Origin: an uncultured Amaricoccus sp.
Lineage (GTDB): Bacteria; Pseudomonadota; Alphaproteobacteria; Rhodobacterales; Rhodobacteraceae
Direction: 5' to 3'
Assembly (NCBI RefSeq): GCF_937891315.1
Contig: NZ_CALAGI010000094.1
Coordinates: 4,315 to 68,314, forward strand
Length of the DNA stretch: 64,000 nt
Numbering within the stretch: position 1 is the stretch's first letter; the number at the start of each line of letters is the position of its first letter. The position numbers and the translations under genes were made by a program. Shown piece by piece: positions 26,146-34,388 of this stretch. Below the pieces are notes generated by a model. It was not told the origin of the DNA. It was given only the letters and a program-made list of their open reading frames with translations, and searched no databases.

Positions 26146-27238
26146 CGGGCCGGCCGCGCCCGGCCATCCGCGCGAGGTCATCGCCGCCGCCCTCGCCGGC
26201 GGCGTGATCTCGGCGGAGGATCTGGTCTGGCGCGGGGTCCGGGTCGATCCGATCGGGCGCAGCCATCCGGTCTATCGCCTGTCGGTCGACGACCGGCCGC
26301 GGGCGATCCTCAAGGTCTTCGGACCGAGCCGCGGCGGAACCGACGGCGATCCGGCGCGGGAGCGGGCGGTGCTCGAACTGGCGCGGGAACGGCCCGGGGT
26401 GGCGGCGCTGGTCGCGCCGGCTCTGGCATGGCGCGGCGATCCCGCCGTGATCGTGACCGAGGCGGTCGACGGCGCCGCCGCCTGGACCCTCGATTCGCAT
26501 GGCGGCGGCGCGACGCCGCCCGCGGCCGCCTGGTCGGAACTCGTCGCGCTGGTGGCGTCGCCGCTCGCGGCGTTGCACCGGGCGACGCGCGATCTGGCGC
26601 GGCCGGGCGCGGCGTCGCCGTCCGCGCTCGACGCGCCGCCGCCCTGGGGCCTGCGGCTCTTCGATGGCGACGCGCCGGCCGATGTCTGGGCCACCGCGCC
26701 GCTCGCCCGTCTGCTGGCCGGCGTGGCCGAACCCGGGGTGATCGCCGCGCTGCGCGAGGGCCGGGCGCGCTGGCGCCGGATGTGCCTCGTCCATGGCGAT
26801 CTGAAGCATGACAATCTGCTGGTCGCGGCGGCGGGCGCGGCGCGGCGGGTGGTGATCGTCGATTGGGAGATGGCACGGCTCGGCGACCCGGCCTGGGATC
26901 TCGCCGCGCTTGCCGCGCGCCTGCCGATGGCGGCGCCGGTCGCCGATCCCTGGGGCGAGGAGGCGCTAGCCGGCGCCGCCCGGCTCGTCGCCGCCTACGC
27001 GACGGCCAGCGGCCTGCCGGTCGCGGCGCTGGCGCGGCGGATGGTTCTCTTCTGCGGCGCCTGGCTCCTGATGGCGGCGACGCAGCACCGCTCGACATTG
27101 CCGGCGGAAAGCATGGAGACGGGCGCCGCCGACCTCGCCGCGCGCGGGCGAGCCACGCTGCTCGACGCCGACCGCCTGACGGCGCTGGTGGAAACGGCGG
27201 CGCTGGGAATGGCGGCGCAAGCCTCCTCGGCGCCGTGA
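26123..27238 (+). CDS. APH-family kinase, putative Ser/Thr-phosphorylating lanthipeptide-type kinase
   Basis: The 371-residue protein has the aminoglycoside-phosphotransferase fold: a small N-lobe with ILKVFGPSRGG, then the catalytic loop VHGDLKHDN (His224, Asp226, Asn231) and the metal-binding IVDWEMARLGDPAWDLAAL (Asp247). The start lies 23 bases inside the protease gene, so translation is coupled. APH-type kinases paired with HopA1-like proteins phosphorylate Ser/Thr of precursor peptides in class V lanthipeptide and thioamitide pathways. That family knowledge plus the two following genes is the basis of the function proposed here. Alone it could be any small-molecule kinase. Confidence 0.8.
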   Translation: MTIPGSTSGPAAPGHPREVIAAALAGGVISAEDLVWRGVRVDPIGRSHPVYRLSVDDRPRAILKVFGPSRGGTDGDPARERAVLELARERPGVAALVAPALAWRGDPAVIVTEAVDGAAAWTLDSHGGGATPPAAAWSELVALVASPLAALHRATRDLARPGAASPSALDAPPPWGLRLFDGDAPADVWATAPLARLLAGVAEPGVIAALREGRARWRRMCLVHGDLKHDNLLVAAAGAARRVVIVDWEMARLGDPAWDLAALAARLPMAAPVADPWGEEALAGAARLVAAYATASGLPVAALARRMVLFCGAWLLMAATQHRSTLPAESMETGAADLAARGRATLLDADRLTALVETAALGMAAQASSAP

Positions 27239-28059
27239 GGGCGGACCTCCTGCGCGCGCGGGCCTATCTGCGCCGCCGGCCGGACGCCGGCGAGAGCGAG
27301 CTATATGCCGAATGGTATCACGATTCCGAGGCCGGCCCGCGCGACTATCCCGCGCCGGCGGCCTATATGGCCGCGAGCCTCGATCCCGCGCGGTTCGAGG
27401 CCGGATGGCGCGTGGCACGCCGCGCGCCCGGCGCCGCCGGCGCGGTCGTCGCGACGCGCGACGGAGACGAGCGGCTGGTGGCGCCGCCCGACTGCGCGCC
27501 GGAAACATTCGGCGATCTGGCGCTGCGACCGGGCGCGGCGCTGCGCGTCGATCGGCTCGCCAAGGGCTATCGCGACGGCTTCTGGCATGTCTGGTCCGCC
27601 GGCTGGCGTCGCGACGGCGCACCGGCGCGGTTGCGTCGCTTCTATTTCGTCATGGCGCCGGGCGCCGAGACGGTGTTCGCGGCGCGGGTGCTGGCGACCG
27701 CGGCCGGCGACGCCGCCTGGTCGATGAAATTCCTGAGCGGCCGGCACGCCGCCGGGCGGCGCGACCGCGCGGTGCTCTATGTCGCGACGCGCGAGCGGCT
27801 GGGCGCCGGCTGGCTGCGGGACGCGGTGGCGGCCGGCGCCCCCCTCTGCGCCGGCCGGCCGCCGCCCCTGACCCGGATCGTCGCCGACGGGGTGGGGCAG
27901 GCGCCGGATCCCGGCGACGGCGCGAGCTTCGGTCAGGCGGTTTGCCGATGCCTGCTCGACGCGGCGCGCGAGCCGGACGCGCTGCGTGACGAGGCGCGTT
28001 GGCTCGCCGCCGCCGTCGCCCGCCTCGGCGCGCTCCTCCCCGCCGGGACGCGACCGTGA
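27235..28059 (+). CDS. HopA1-like protein, putative phospho-Ser/Thr lyase
   Basis: The 274-residue protein resembles the T3SS effector HopA1 family found in bacterial peptide-modification clusters. It opens with a helical region (LRARAYLRRRPDAGESELYA, EWYHDSEAG). The C-terminal half has RRFYFVMAPGAETVFAARVL, WSMKFLSGRHAAGRRDRAVL and YVATRERL, the family's alternating strands with conserved Lys and Arg. In lanthipeptide and thioamitide pathways such proteins eliminate phosphate to give dehydro residues. It has no type III signal context here. The GTG start at 27235 overlaps the kinase stop (GTGA). Family recognition is by pattern, so moderately sure. Confidence 0.7.
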   Translation: MRADLLRARAYLRRRPDAGESELYAEWYHDSEAGPRDYPAPAAYMAASLDPARFEAGWRVARRAPGAAGAVVATRDGDERLVAPPDCAPETFGDLALRPGAALRVDRLAKGYRDGFWHVWSAGWRRDGAPARLRRFYFVMAPGAETVFAARVLATAAGDAAWSMKFLSGRHAAGRRDRAVLYVATRERLGAGWLRDAVAAGAPLCAGRPPPLTRIVADGVGQAPDPGDGASFGQAVCRCLLDAAREPDALRDEARWLAAAVARLGALLPAGTRP

Positions 28060-29327
28060 GCGCGGCGTCGGAGATCCCCGAGACGGACGCGGAGGCCGCC
28101 TTCGCACTGGCGCGCGATCTCGCGGCCGGCGCGGTCTGGGCGGACGGCGTCTGCGCCTTTCACGGCGCCGGCGCGCCGGCGGAGCTTGGCCTGCCGGTGC
28201 CGTTTCGCGCCTTTGGCGGCGATCTCTACGAAGGCTCGGCCGGGGTGGCGCGCTTTCTCGCCTGCGTCGCCCGGCTCGGCGGTGACGCGGAACTCGCGCG
28301 CGTCGCGCGGGGCGCCATCGGTCACGCCTTCGCCAGGGCCGAGGGCTGGTCGCTGTTTTCCGGCGGGCTCGGCATCGGCCTCGTCGCGCTCGAGCTCGCC
28401 GAATGGCTGGAGGCGCCGGATCTGGTGCCGCCCGCCGTGCGTCTGATCGAACGGGCGAGCGCCGCCGCGCTGGCCGAGGCGCGGGCCGGAACGGCGCCGG
28501 CCGACCTGCTCGCCGGGCTCGCCGGCGTCGTGCTCGGCCTCGTCGCCGCCGAACCCTACGATCTCGACGGCGACTGGCCGGCGCGGGCGCGCGCGATCGC
28601 GTCGGCGCTGGCGGGGCAGGCCGTCCAGCGCGGGGCGGGCCTCGCCTGGCCGCTGGCACCGGGCGGCGAACTCTGCCTCTGCGGCCTCGGCCACGGCGCT
28701 TCCGGCGTCGCCCTCGCCTTCGAGGCGCTCGGCGATCCGGCCTTCGCGGCGGCGGCGCGGCGGGCGCGGGCCTTCGAGCGCGGATGGTACGCGCCCGAAT
28801 TCGGCAGTTGGGCCGATCTTCGGGGCGCGCCAACCAGCTTTCCCGATCTCCCGCCCTGTCCGCGTATGTGGTGCCACGGCTCGGTCGGCATCGCGGCCGA
28901 GCGGTTGCGCGCCGATCCCGGCGACCCGCTGGCGCGCGCCGATCTCGCCGGGGCGCTCGCCGGCATTCGTGTCGAGATCGAGGCGCTGGTCGCGGGACCG
29001 CGTGGGCCGGCGGCGGGCGACGGGATCAACGGCTCGCAATGCCACGGGCTCGGCGGGATGAGCGACCTCCTGATCGATGTCTGGCTGCGGACGGGAGACG
29101 CGGACTGGCTCGCCCTCGCCCGCGCGGCGACCGGCGCGCTGCGCGAGGACGCGCGCCGGCCCGGCGGCTGGCGCTGTGGCGTCCCGGGCGGCGAGGCGAC
29201 GCCGGGCCTGATGCTCGGCCTCGCCGGCATCGGCTGGGCCCAACTGCGCGCCGCCCATCCCGAGGCGGTGCCGAGCGCCTGGGCGCCGGCGCCCGGTCGC
29301 GTGCTCGCAGGAACGCCGACGCGGTGA
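28056..29327 (+). CDS. LanC-like zinc cyclase
   Basis: The 423-residue protein has the LanC alpha/alpha-barrel repeats: YEGSAGVARFLACVARLGG, LFSGGLGIGLVALELAEW, LCLCGLGHGASGVALAFEAL, and LMLGLAGIGWAQLRAAHP. The zinc site is present: Cys273-His274 in MWCHGSVG and Cys329-His330 in QCHGLGG, with His213 in GLGHG matching the conserved histidine of cyclases. LanC enzymes add Cys thiols to dehydro-Ser/Thr. The GTG at 28056 overlaps the preceding stop (GTGA). It is the last gene of the four-gene operon. No fused kinase or lyase domain is present, so those roles fall to the two upstream genes. Confidence 0.85.
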   Translation: MSAASEIPETDAEAAFALARDLAAGAVWADGVCAFHGAGAPAELGLPVPFRAFGGDLYEGSAGVARFLACVARLGGDAELARVARGAIGHAFARAEGWSLFSGGLGIGLVALELAEWLEAPDLVPPAVRLIERASAAALAEARAGTAPADLLAGLAGVVLGLVAAEPYDLDGDWPARARAIASALAGQAVQRGAGLAWPLAPGGELCLCGLGHGASGVALAFEALGDPAFAAAARRARAFERGWYAPEFGSWADLRGAPTSFPDLPPCPRMWCHGSVGIAAERLRADPGDPLARADLAGALAGIRVEIEALVAGPRGPAAGDGINGSQCHGLGGMSDLLIDVWLRTGDADWLALARAATGALREDARRPGGWRCGVPGGEATPGLMLGLAGIGWAQLRAAHPEAVPSAWAPAPGRVLAGTPTR

Positions 29328-29364
29328 TCAGCGGACTCCGGCGGGCAGACCGCGGCGGGTAGGT

Positions 29365-29742
29365 TCAGGCGGGCGGGGCCTCGATTTCGACGATTTCGTC
29401 GAGGAGCGGCGAGAGATCCTCGATCCGGTCGGCCACCACATGAATCACCATGCCGTCGCGTTGCAGCCGGCCCGTCACCTTCAGGCAGCGGCCGGCGATC
29501 ACCGCGCGGCGGAAGCGCTCGAAGACGCCGGCCCAGATCACGATATTGGCGACGCCGGTCTCGTCCTCGAGCGTGACGAAGATCACGCCCTTCGCGGTGC
29601 CCGGCCGCTGGCGGCAGATCACGAGGCCCGCCACCGCCACCCGCGCGCCGTCCGGCACCCGGCCGAGGTCGCCTGCGACAAGGCAGTGGGGCGGCCGCGG
29701 CCAAGGCGCGGCGTCGGGACGAAGGGGGAGTGTCGAGACCAT
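29365..29742 (-). pseudogene. DnaE2 C-terminal OB-fold remnant under SOS control
   Basis: The 125-residue frame is recognisable from about residue 37 as the C-terminal OB-fold of error-prone DNA polymerase DnaE2: ARVAVAGLVICRQRPGTAKG, VIFVTLEDETGVANIVIWAG, VFERFRRAVIAGRCLKVTGR and IHVVADRIEDLSPLL. The roughly 900 residues holding the polymerase are absent and nothing upstream is polymerase-like. The ATG at 29742 directly abuts a perfect LexA box, so the remnant would be induced by DNA damage. The likely history is a deletion joining an SOS promoter (of imuA or dnaE2) to the 3' end of dnaE2. Whether the small OB protein is made or useful is unknown. Confidence 0.72.
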
Positions 29743-29757
29743 GAACAAAAGTGGAAC
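29743..29757 (-). promoter_or_regulatory. LexA (SOS) box, alphaproteobacterial type
   Basis: GAAC-AAAAGTG-GAAC is an exact GAAC-N7-GAAC direct repeat (GTTC-N7-GTTC on the minus strand), the consensus of alphaproteobacterial LexA. It ends immediately before the start codon of the DnaE2 remnant, so bound LexA would block transcription or initiation there. It is 195 bases from the divergent rnd start. Confidence 0.8.
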
Positions 29758-29951
29758 ATTTTCGGGCCGATGGCAAGCGGACCGAAGGCGTCCCATGGCC
29801 CAGCTTGTCGCTTGCCACGGCGGTGGCGATGTGCGACACACGAAAAAGTCAGACGCGGGACACTCTTGCAAGCCTCTGTTATCTCAACCCTCTCGCTCGA
29901 CCCGCGGCCGAGGATCGGCGGTGCGCAGGGTTCTCCGAACGGAGCCGTGGC

Positions 29952-31115
29952 GTGGAACTGATCACCGAGACCGACGCGCTGGCGCGGTTCTGCGCGACCT
30001 GCGCGGATCAGCCCTATGTCACCGTCGACACCGAGTTCCTGCGCGAGCGGACCTACTACGCCCAGCTCTGCCTGGTGCAGCTGGCCCGGCCCGGCAAGGG
30101 CGACGAGGGCGCGGTGCTGATCGATACGCTGTCGGACAGGCTGTCGCTGGAGCCGCTCTACGATCTCTTCCGCGCGCCCGGCGTGGTGAAGGTGTTCCAC
30201 GCGGCGCGGCAGGATCTCGAGATCTTCCAGATCGAGGCCGGCGTCCTGCCGGCGCCGTTCTTCGACACCCAGGTCGCGGCGATGGTCTGCGGCTATGGCG
30301 ATCAGGTCGGCTACGAGACGCTGGCGCGGCAGATCGCGCGGGCGTCGATCGACAAGTCCTCGCGCTTCACCGACTGGAGCCGGCGCCCGCTCAGCGCGGC
30401 GCAGATGGCCTACGCGGCGGCCGACGTGACCCATCTGCGCCGGATCTACGAGGTGCTGGCCAGCCGCCTGGCCGAGACCGGGCGCGGCGCCTGGCTGGAG
30501 GAGGAACTCGCGGTCCTGACCGATCCCGAGACCTATCGCACCGATCCCGATCAGGCCTGGACCCGCCTGCGCACCCGGTCGAACGCGCCGCGCTTCATCG
30601 CCGCGCTGGTCGAGCTCGCCAAGTTCCGCGAGCGCCTGGCGCAGAGCAAGAACGTGCCGCGCAGCCGGATCCTGAAGGACGACGCGCTGCTCGAACTCGC
30701 CGCGAACCGGCCGAAGAACCACGACGATCTCGGCAAGGCGCGGCTGCTGCTGCGCGAGGCGCGGCGGGGCGAGGTCGCCGACGGCATTCTCGCGGCGGTG
30801 GCGGCGGCCGAGGCGATGCCGGCCTCGGCGATCCCGTCCTCGCCAGAGCAGCCGGCGCGCAAGCCGGGCGCCGAGGCGTTGGCCGATCTCCTGCGGGTGC
30901 TGCTGAAGGCCCGCGCCGACGCCGAGGGCGTGGCCCAGCGGCTGATCGCCTCCAGCGCCGATCTCGACGCGCTGGCGGCGGGCGAACTCGAGGCCGTTCC
31001 GGCGATGCACGGCTGGCGCTACGAGGTCTTCGGGCGCGACGCGGAGCGGCTGCGCGACGGCGAGATCGCGCTCTCGGCCCAGGGCGGCGCCGTGCGGGTG
31101 GTGCCTCTGGCCTGA
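29952..31115 (+). CDS. rnd: Ribonuclease D
   Basis: A 387-residue 3'-5' exoribonuclease for tRNA maturation, normal length. The DEDD exonuclease motifs are visible: VTVDTEFLRERTYYAQLCLV (Asp/Glu), VKVFHAARQDLEIFQ (Asp), and MAYAAADVTHLRRIYEVL (Tyr and Asp). An HRDC domain occupies about 205-285 (NVPRSRILKDDALLELAANR). The GTG at 29952 has GGAG seven bases upstream and gives MELITETDALARF, matching family starts; the longer in-frame ATG at 29751 would run through the SOS promoter region. Confidence 0.95.
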   Translation: MELITETDALARFCATCADQPYVTVDTEFLRERTYYAQLCLVQLARPGKGDEGAVLIDTLSDRLSLEPLYDLFRAPGVVKVFHAARQDLEIFQIEAGVLPAPFFDTQVAAMVCGYGDQVGYETLARQIARASIDKSSRFTDWSRRPLSAAQMAYAAADVTHLRRIYEVLASRLAETGRGAWLEEELAVLTDPETYRTDPDQAWTRLRTRSNAPRFIAALVELAKFRERLAQSKNVPRSRILKDDALLELAANRPKNHDDLGKARLLLREARRGEVADGILAAVAAAEAMPASAIPSSPEQPARKPGAEALADLLRVLLKARADAEGVAQRLIASSADLDALAAGELEAVPAMHGWRYEVFGRDAERLRDGEIALSAQGGAVRVVPLA

Positions 31116-31117
31116 CA

Positions 31118-31137
31118 GGCTCCGGGCGCCCGGAGCC
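31118..31137. terminator. Bidirectional terminator-like palindrome
   Basis: A perfect 20-base palindrome with ten-base arms (GGCTCCGGGC and its complement) lies two bases after the rnd stop and 11 bases before the end of the convergent lipoprotein gene. No T-run follows, so it may act as an mRNA end stabiliser or rely on stem strength. Confidence 0.6.
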
Positions 31138-31148
31138 TTGCGCCGTCC

Positions 31149-31643
31149 TCAGAGCGTGGGGATGTCGGTGGCGAGCACGGGCGGCGGCGCCGGCGTAACC
31201 GGCGCGGTCACCGTGATCACATTCTGGCCGCCGCGCACGCGAAAGCCGGTGATCGGCTTCATCAAGCGGTTGGGATAGAAGGCCGCGGCGCTCAGGGCGC
31301 GGGTGCGCTCGGGGCCGATGGCACCCGGCGTCGCCGGCGGGATCGCGACGAGTTCCAGCGAGACGATGCCGGCGGCGTCGGGCTTGCCGTCGTTCAGGGG
31401 CAGCAGCGCCGCCTCGTAGAATCCTTGCGTCGGCGAGACGCCCTCGACCCGGAGGATGACGCCGGAGGCCGCGCGCTCGGCCACCGCGAGCCGAAGCGGC
31501 AGCGGCACGGGATCAGGCGTCTCGTCCGCGCTGGTGGCGCCGTAGTTGGCATTCGCATTGCCTTCGCGCCCGAGAAAGCCCGGAATGCCGACCGAGCAGC
31601 CCGCCAACAGCAGCCCGGCGAGGAGCAGCGCCGCCCGCGCCAT
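31149..31643 (-). CDS. Predicted lipoprotein
   Basis: The 164-residue product begins MARAALLLAGLLLAGCSVG, a clear lipoprotein signal with lipobox LLAG-Cys. The mature part has a beta-rich stretch (LRLAVAERAASGVILRVEGV, SLELVAIPPATPGAIGPERT) and ends TAPVTPAPPPVLATDIPTL. I do not recognise a named family; similar single-domain lipoproteins are common in this group of alphaproteobacteria. An in-frame ATG at 31685 is possible but would put charged residues before the signal. It is convergent with rnd. Confidence 0.75.
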   Translation of the reverse strand: MARAALLLAGLLLAGCSVGIPGFLGREGNANANYGATSADETPDPVPLPLRLAVAERAASGVILRVEGVSPTQGFYEAALLPLNDGKPDAAGIVSLELVAIPPATPGAIGPERTRALSAAAFYPNRLMKPITGFRVRGGQNVITVTAPVTPAPPPVLATDIPTL

Positions 31644-31902
31644 CGCCGCGCCCGCTTCGGGCCGGTCATGCCTCGAACTCGTCATGCCTGTGCTCGTCCT
31701 GCCCCGCGGCTCCACCGGCGTCTCGTCCGCGCCGGTTTCGCGCGCCCGTCCGGTTCCCCGGGATAAACGGCGCGGCGGCGGTTGGGAAGCGCAAATCCGG
31801 CGCGGACGGAAAGCGCTTCCGGCTCCGGATCGGAAAGCGCTCTGGATCTCGGGCGCGCGACGCCCTAAATCGCGGAAGAAACCCCCGGGAACGGACAACG
31901 CC

Positions 31903-32334
31903 TTGGCCAGCGCGCGCTTCGAGGATATCGCCACGGACTTTTCGCTCCTCGACGACTGGGAGGATCGCTATCGCTATGTCATCGACCTCGGCCGCGCGAT
32001 GCCGCCGCTCGACGACGCGCTGCGGGTGCCGGCGACCAAGGTCGAGGGCTGCGCGAGCCAGGTCTGGATCGCGCCGCGGATCGATGGCACCGGGCGGAGC
32101 GCGGTGTTCGATTTCGCCGGCGACAGCGACGCGATGATCGTCCGGGGACTGATCGCCGTGCTGCACGCGCTCTATTCGGGGCTGATGCCGGAGGAAATCC
32201 TCGCGGTGGACGCGCCGGCCGCGCTTGGGCGGCTCGGGCTTGACGCCCATCTTTCCGCGCAGCGCTCGAACGGGCTGCGCGCCATGGTCGCGCGCATCCG
32301 CGCCATCGCCGAAACCACGCTCAACAACGCCTGA
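31903..32334 (+). CDS. sufE: SufE family sulfur-acceptor protein
   Basis: SufE accepts persulfide sulfur from a cysteine desulfurase for Fe-S assembly. The 143-residue protein has FSLLDDWEDRYRYVIDLGR, ATKVEGCASQVWIAPRIDG with the active-site cysteine, and the C-terminal EEILAVDAPAALGRLGLDAH, SAQRSNGLRAMVARIRA. No ATG fits; the TTG at 31903 gives the usual N-terminal length, with only a weak upstream site. It sits alone, 11 bases before the methyltransferase gene, away from any suf operon in the window. Confidence 0.88.
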   Translation: MASARFEDIATDFSLLDDWEDRYRYVIDLGRAMPPLDDALRVPATKVEGCASQVWIAPRIDGTGRSAVFDFAGDSDAMIVRGLIAVLHALYSGLMPEEILAVDAPAALGRLGLDAHLSAQRSNGLRAMVARIRAIAETTLNNA

Positions 32335-32345
32335 GAGGGGCCGTC

Positions 32346-33350
32346 ATGACGTCGCTGGAGACTTTGCTCGGAACCTGCGACTGGCTGATGGCCGACGGGG
32401 CGACGGGGACCAACCTCTTCAACATGGGGCTGGAGGCGGGCGAGGCGCCCGAACTCTGGAACGAGGTCGAGTCGGGGAAGGTCCGCGCGCTCTACGAAGG
32501 CGCGGCCTCCTCGGGCAGCGATATCTTTCTGACCAACAGCTTCGGCGGCAATGCGAGCCGGCTGCGGCTGCATGACGCCGCCGCGCGCGTATTCGATCTC
32601 AACCGGATCGCGGCGGAGATCGCTCGCGAGGTGGCGGACGCGGCCGGGCGGCCGGTGGTGGTCGCGGGCTCGATGGGGCCGACCGGCGAGATCATGGCGC
32701 CGCTCGGGCCACTGACGAGCGAGACGGCGGCGGACATGTTCGAGGAGCAGGCGCGCGGGCTGCTCGCCGGAGGCGCCGACGTGCTTTGGGTGGAGACGAT
32801 CTCGGCGCCCGAGGAATTCGAGGCGGCCTCGATCGGCATCGCGCGCACCGGCGCGCCCTGGTGCGGCACGATGAGCTTCGACACGGCCGGGCGGACGATG
32901 ATGGGCCTGACCTCGGCCGATCTGGCGCGGCTGGTCGAGCGGCTCCCCTGTCCGCCGCTCGCCTTCGGTGCCAATTGCGGCGTCGGCGCCTCGGATCTGC
33001 TGCGCACCGTGCTCGGCTTCGCGGAGGCCGAACCGCGGCTGCCGGTGATCGCCAAGGGCAACGCCGGGATCCCGAAATTCGTCGAAGGACGCATCACCTA
33101 CGACGGCACGCCGGAATTGATGGCGGAATACGCGGTGCTGGCGCGCGATTGCGGCGCGAAGATCATCGGCGGCTGCTGCGGCACCACGCCGGCGCATCTC
33201 AAGGCCATGCGCGCGGCGCTCGAGGCGGCGCCGCGCGGGCCGCGTCCCGATCTCGATACCATCGCGGCGGCGCTCGGTGGCTTCTCCAGCGCCTCGGACG
33301 GGCTGACCGGCGCGCCGATCAGCCGCGAGCGCCGGCGCCGGCGGGGCTGA
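32346..33350 (+). CDS. bmt: Betaine/methyl donor-homocysteine S-methyltransferase
   Basis: A 334-residue zinc-dependent homocysteine methyltransferase of the BHMT/Mmum/MetH-N class. Motifs: LMADGATGTNLFNMGL near the start, FLTNSFGGNASRL, GSMGPTGE, and zinc-binding cysteines in FGANCGVGASDLL and IIGGCCGTTPAHL. The TGE after the GPT is typical of the betaine-homocysteine methyltransferase group of Rhodobacterales and rhizobia. The methyl donor (betaine or dimethylglycine precursor) is inferred from family. A GAGAGGGG site precedes the ATG. Confidence 0.87.
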   Translation: MTSLETLLGTCDWLMADGATGTNLFNMGLEAGEAPELWNEVESGKVRALYEGAASSGSDIFLTNSFGGNASRLRLHDAAARVFDLNRIAAEIAREVADAAGRPVVVAGSMGPTGEIMAPLGPLTSETAADMFEEQARGLLAGGADVLWVETISAPEEFEAASIGIARTGAPWCGTMSFDTAGRTMMGLTSADLARLVERLPCPPLAFGANCGVGASDLLRTVLGFAEAEPRLPVIAKGNAGIPKFVEGRITYDGTPELMAEYAVLARDCGAKIIGGCCGTTPAHLKAMRAALEAAPRGPRPDLDTIAAALGGFSSASDGLTGAPISRERRRRRG

Positions 33351-33454
33351 GGCGCGCTTTCCGATCCGAGGGGGCTCCCGCGGGCTTCGCCCTTGGGCCC
33401 GGCGGCCGCCGTCGCGGCCGCCAAGGGAGCGGCCTGTTGGCCGCGAGTCATCTT

Positions 33455-33588
33455 TCTCCCCGCCCTTTGGCGGGGCCCCTCGTCCTGCCCGATAGGAATT
33501 CTGCCAATATGAAACTGGAAGAAGCCCCAGTGGCGGCGTGGTCGCGCTGGGCTTCCGGCGCGCTGGAGGGCTGAGCCCCGGGTCGGCG
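33455..33588 (+). repeat. Dispersed intergenic repeat family 1, copy B
   Basis: This copy aligns with the minus strand of 205-345. It reads GGGCCCCTCGTCCTGCC, CTGCCAATATGAAACTGGAA, GGCTTCCGGCGCGCTGGAGG and GCTGAGCCCCGGGTCGGCG. It lies between the methyltransferase and GNAT genes. The contained ATG opens a 21-codon frame (MKLEEAPVAAWSRWASGALE then G and stop) with no good ribosome site. The flanking 33360-33450 stretch is GC-skewed filler with several GGCCGC hairpins. Confidence 0.75.
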
Positions 33589-33604
33589 AAGAGGAGCGTG
33601 GAGA

Positions 33605-34222
33605 TCAGCCGAGGGGCTTGATCATCAGGAGCCAGGCATCGCTGTCGCAGGACCAGCCGTCCTTCACGATCGGGGCGGTCGCAGCCTCGCGGTAGCCGAG
33701 GCTCTGATAGAGCCGGCGGGCCTCGGTGTTGCCGTCGGCGACGATCAGGCTCATCGCCGACGGGCCGCCGCCCCTGGCCTCGAACTCGGCATTGGCCGCG
33801 CTTTCGGCTTCGACCATCAGGTGGCGCGCGACGCCCCGGCGGCGGAAGGTCGGGTCGGTGGCGATCGCCAGCACGTAGCGGGTGCCGAGCGCCTGGTTCT
33901 CCAGCGCCTGCAGCGGGCGGAACATCGGCGGCAGGTCGTCGAGCGGCTCCGGCGCCGCGCCAATCCGGTAAGCGACGAGGCCGCCGGCGACGGAGCCGCC
34001 GACCTCGGCCATGGTCGCGTTGCGCCAGGAAAAGACGCCTTCGTCGCGCGCGGCGCGGTCCGCGCCGAAGGGGATCGGATCCTCGCCGGGCGCCGCCATC
34101 TGCGCCCAGACATGCGAGGCGAGCCCTTCGCTCGCCAGATCGATGAAGCGGGCGAGATCGGCGGCGTCGGATGGTCGTGCCCGGCGAGACGTCACGGTTA
34201 GGGTGGTCTCCGGCGGGGCCAT
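33605..34222 (-). CDS. GNAT family N-acetyltransferase
   Basis: The 205-residue protein has the GNAT acetyl-CoA core: RYVLAIATDPTFRRRGVARH (motif A with RRRGVA) and MSLIVADGNTEARRLYQSLG (motif B), preceded by an N-terminal strand TVTSRRARPSDAADLARFID. The substrate is unknown. The ATG at 34222 has GAGGAG eight bases upstream; the ATG at 34228 is too close to that site. It is divergent from the pseudouridine genes. Confidence 0.88.
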   Translation of the reverse strand: MAPPETTLTVTSRRARPSDAADLARFIDLASEGLASHVWAQMAAPGEDPIPFGADRAARDEGVFSWRNATMAEVGGSVAGGLVAYRIGAAPEPLDDLPPMFRPLQALENQALGTRYVLAIATDPTFRRRGVARHLMVEAESAANAEFEARGGGPSAMSLIVADGNTEARRLYQSLGYREAATAPIVKDGWSCDSDAWLLMIKPLG

Positions 34223-34388
34223 TGGCATCGCTCCTCTGTTCGCTGGCAGCCGCCGCGTTCGGGGCTGGAGGCGCCGGCCGGTTCGCGCTAGCCTTCGGCC
34301 GATCGCGGGATCGCGCGGACCTGATTTCGGAAAATTCTACCATGGGCGCAAGCGGGTCGGAAGCCGGCATCGGGAAGGCCCCGCGCTG

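Noticed and set aside
33507..33574. Twenty-one-codon MKLEE ORF in repeat copy B as a small gene
   Set aside because: No ribosome binding site, and the frame is cut to ten codons in copy A; treated as repeat sequence.
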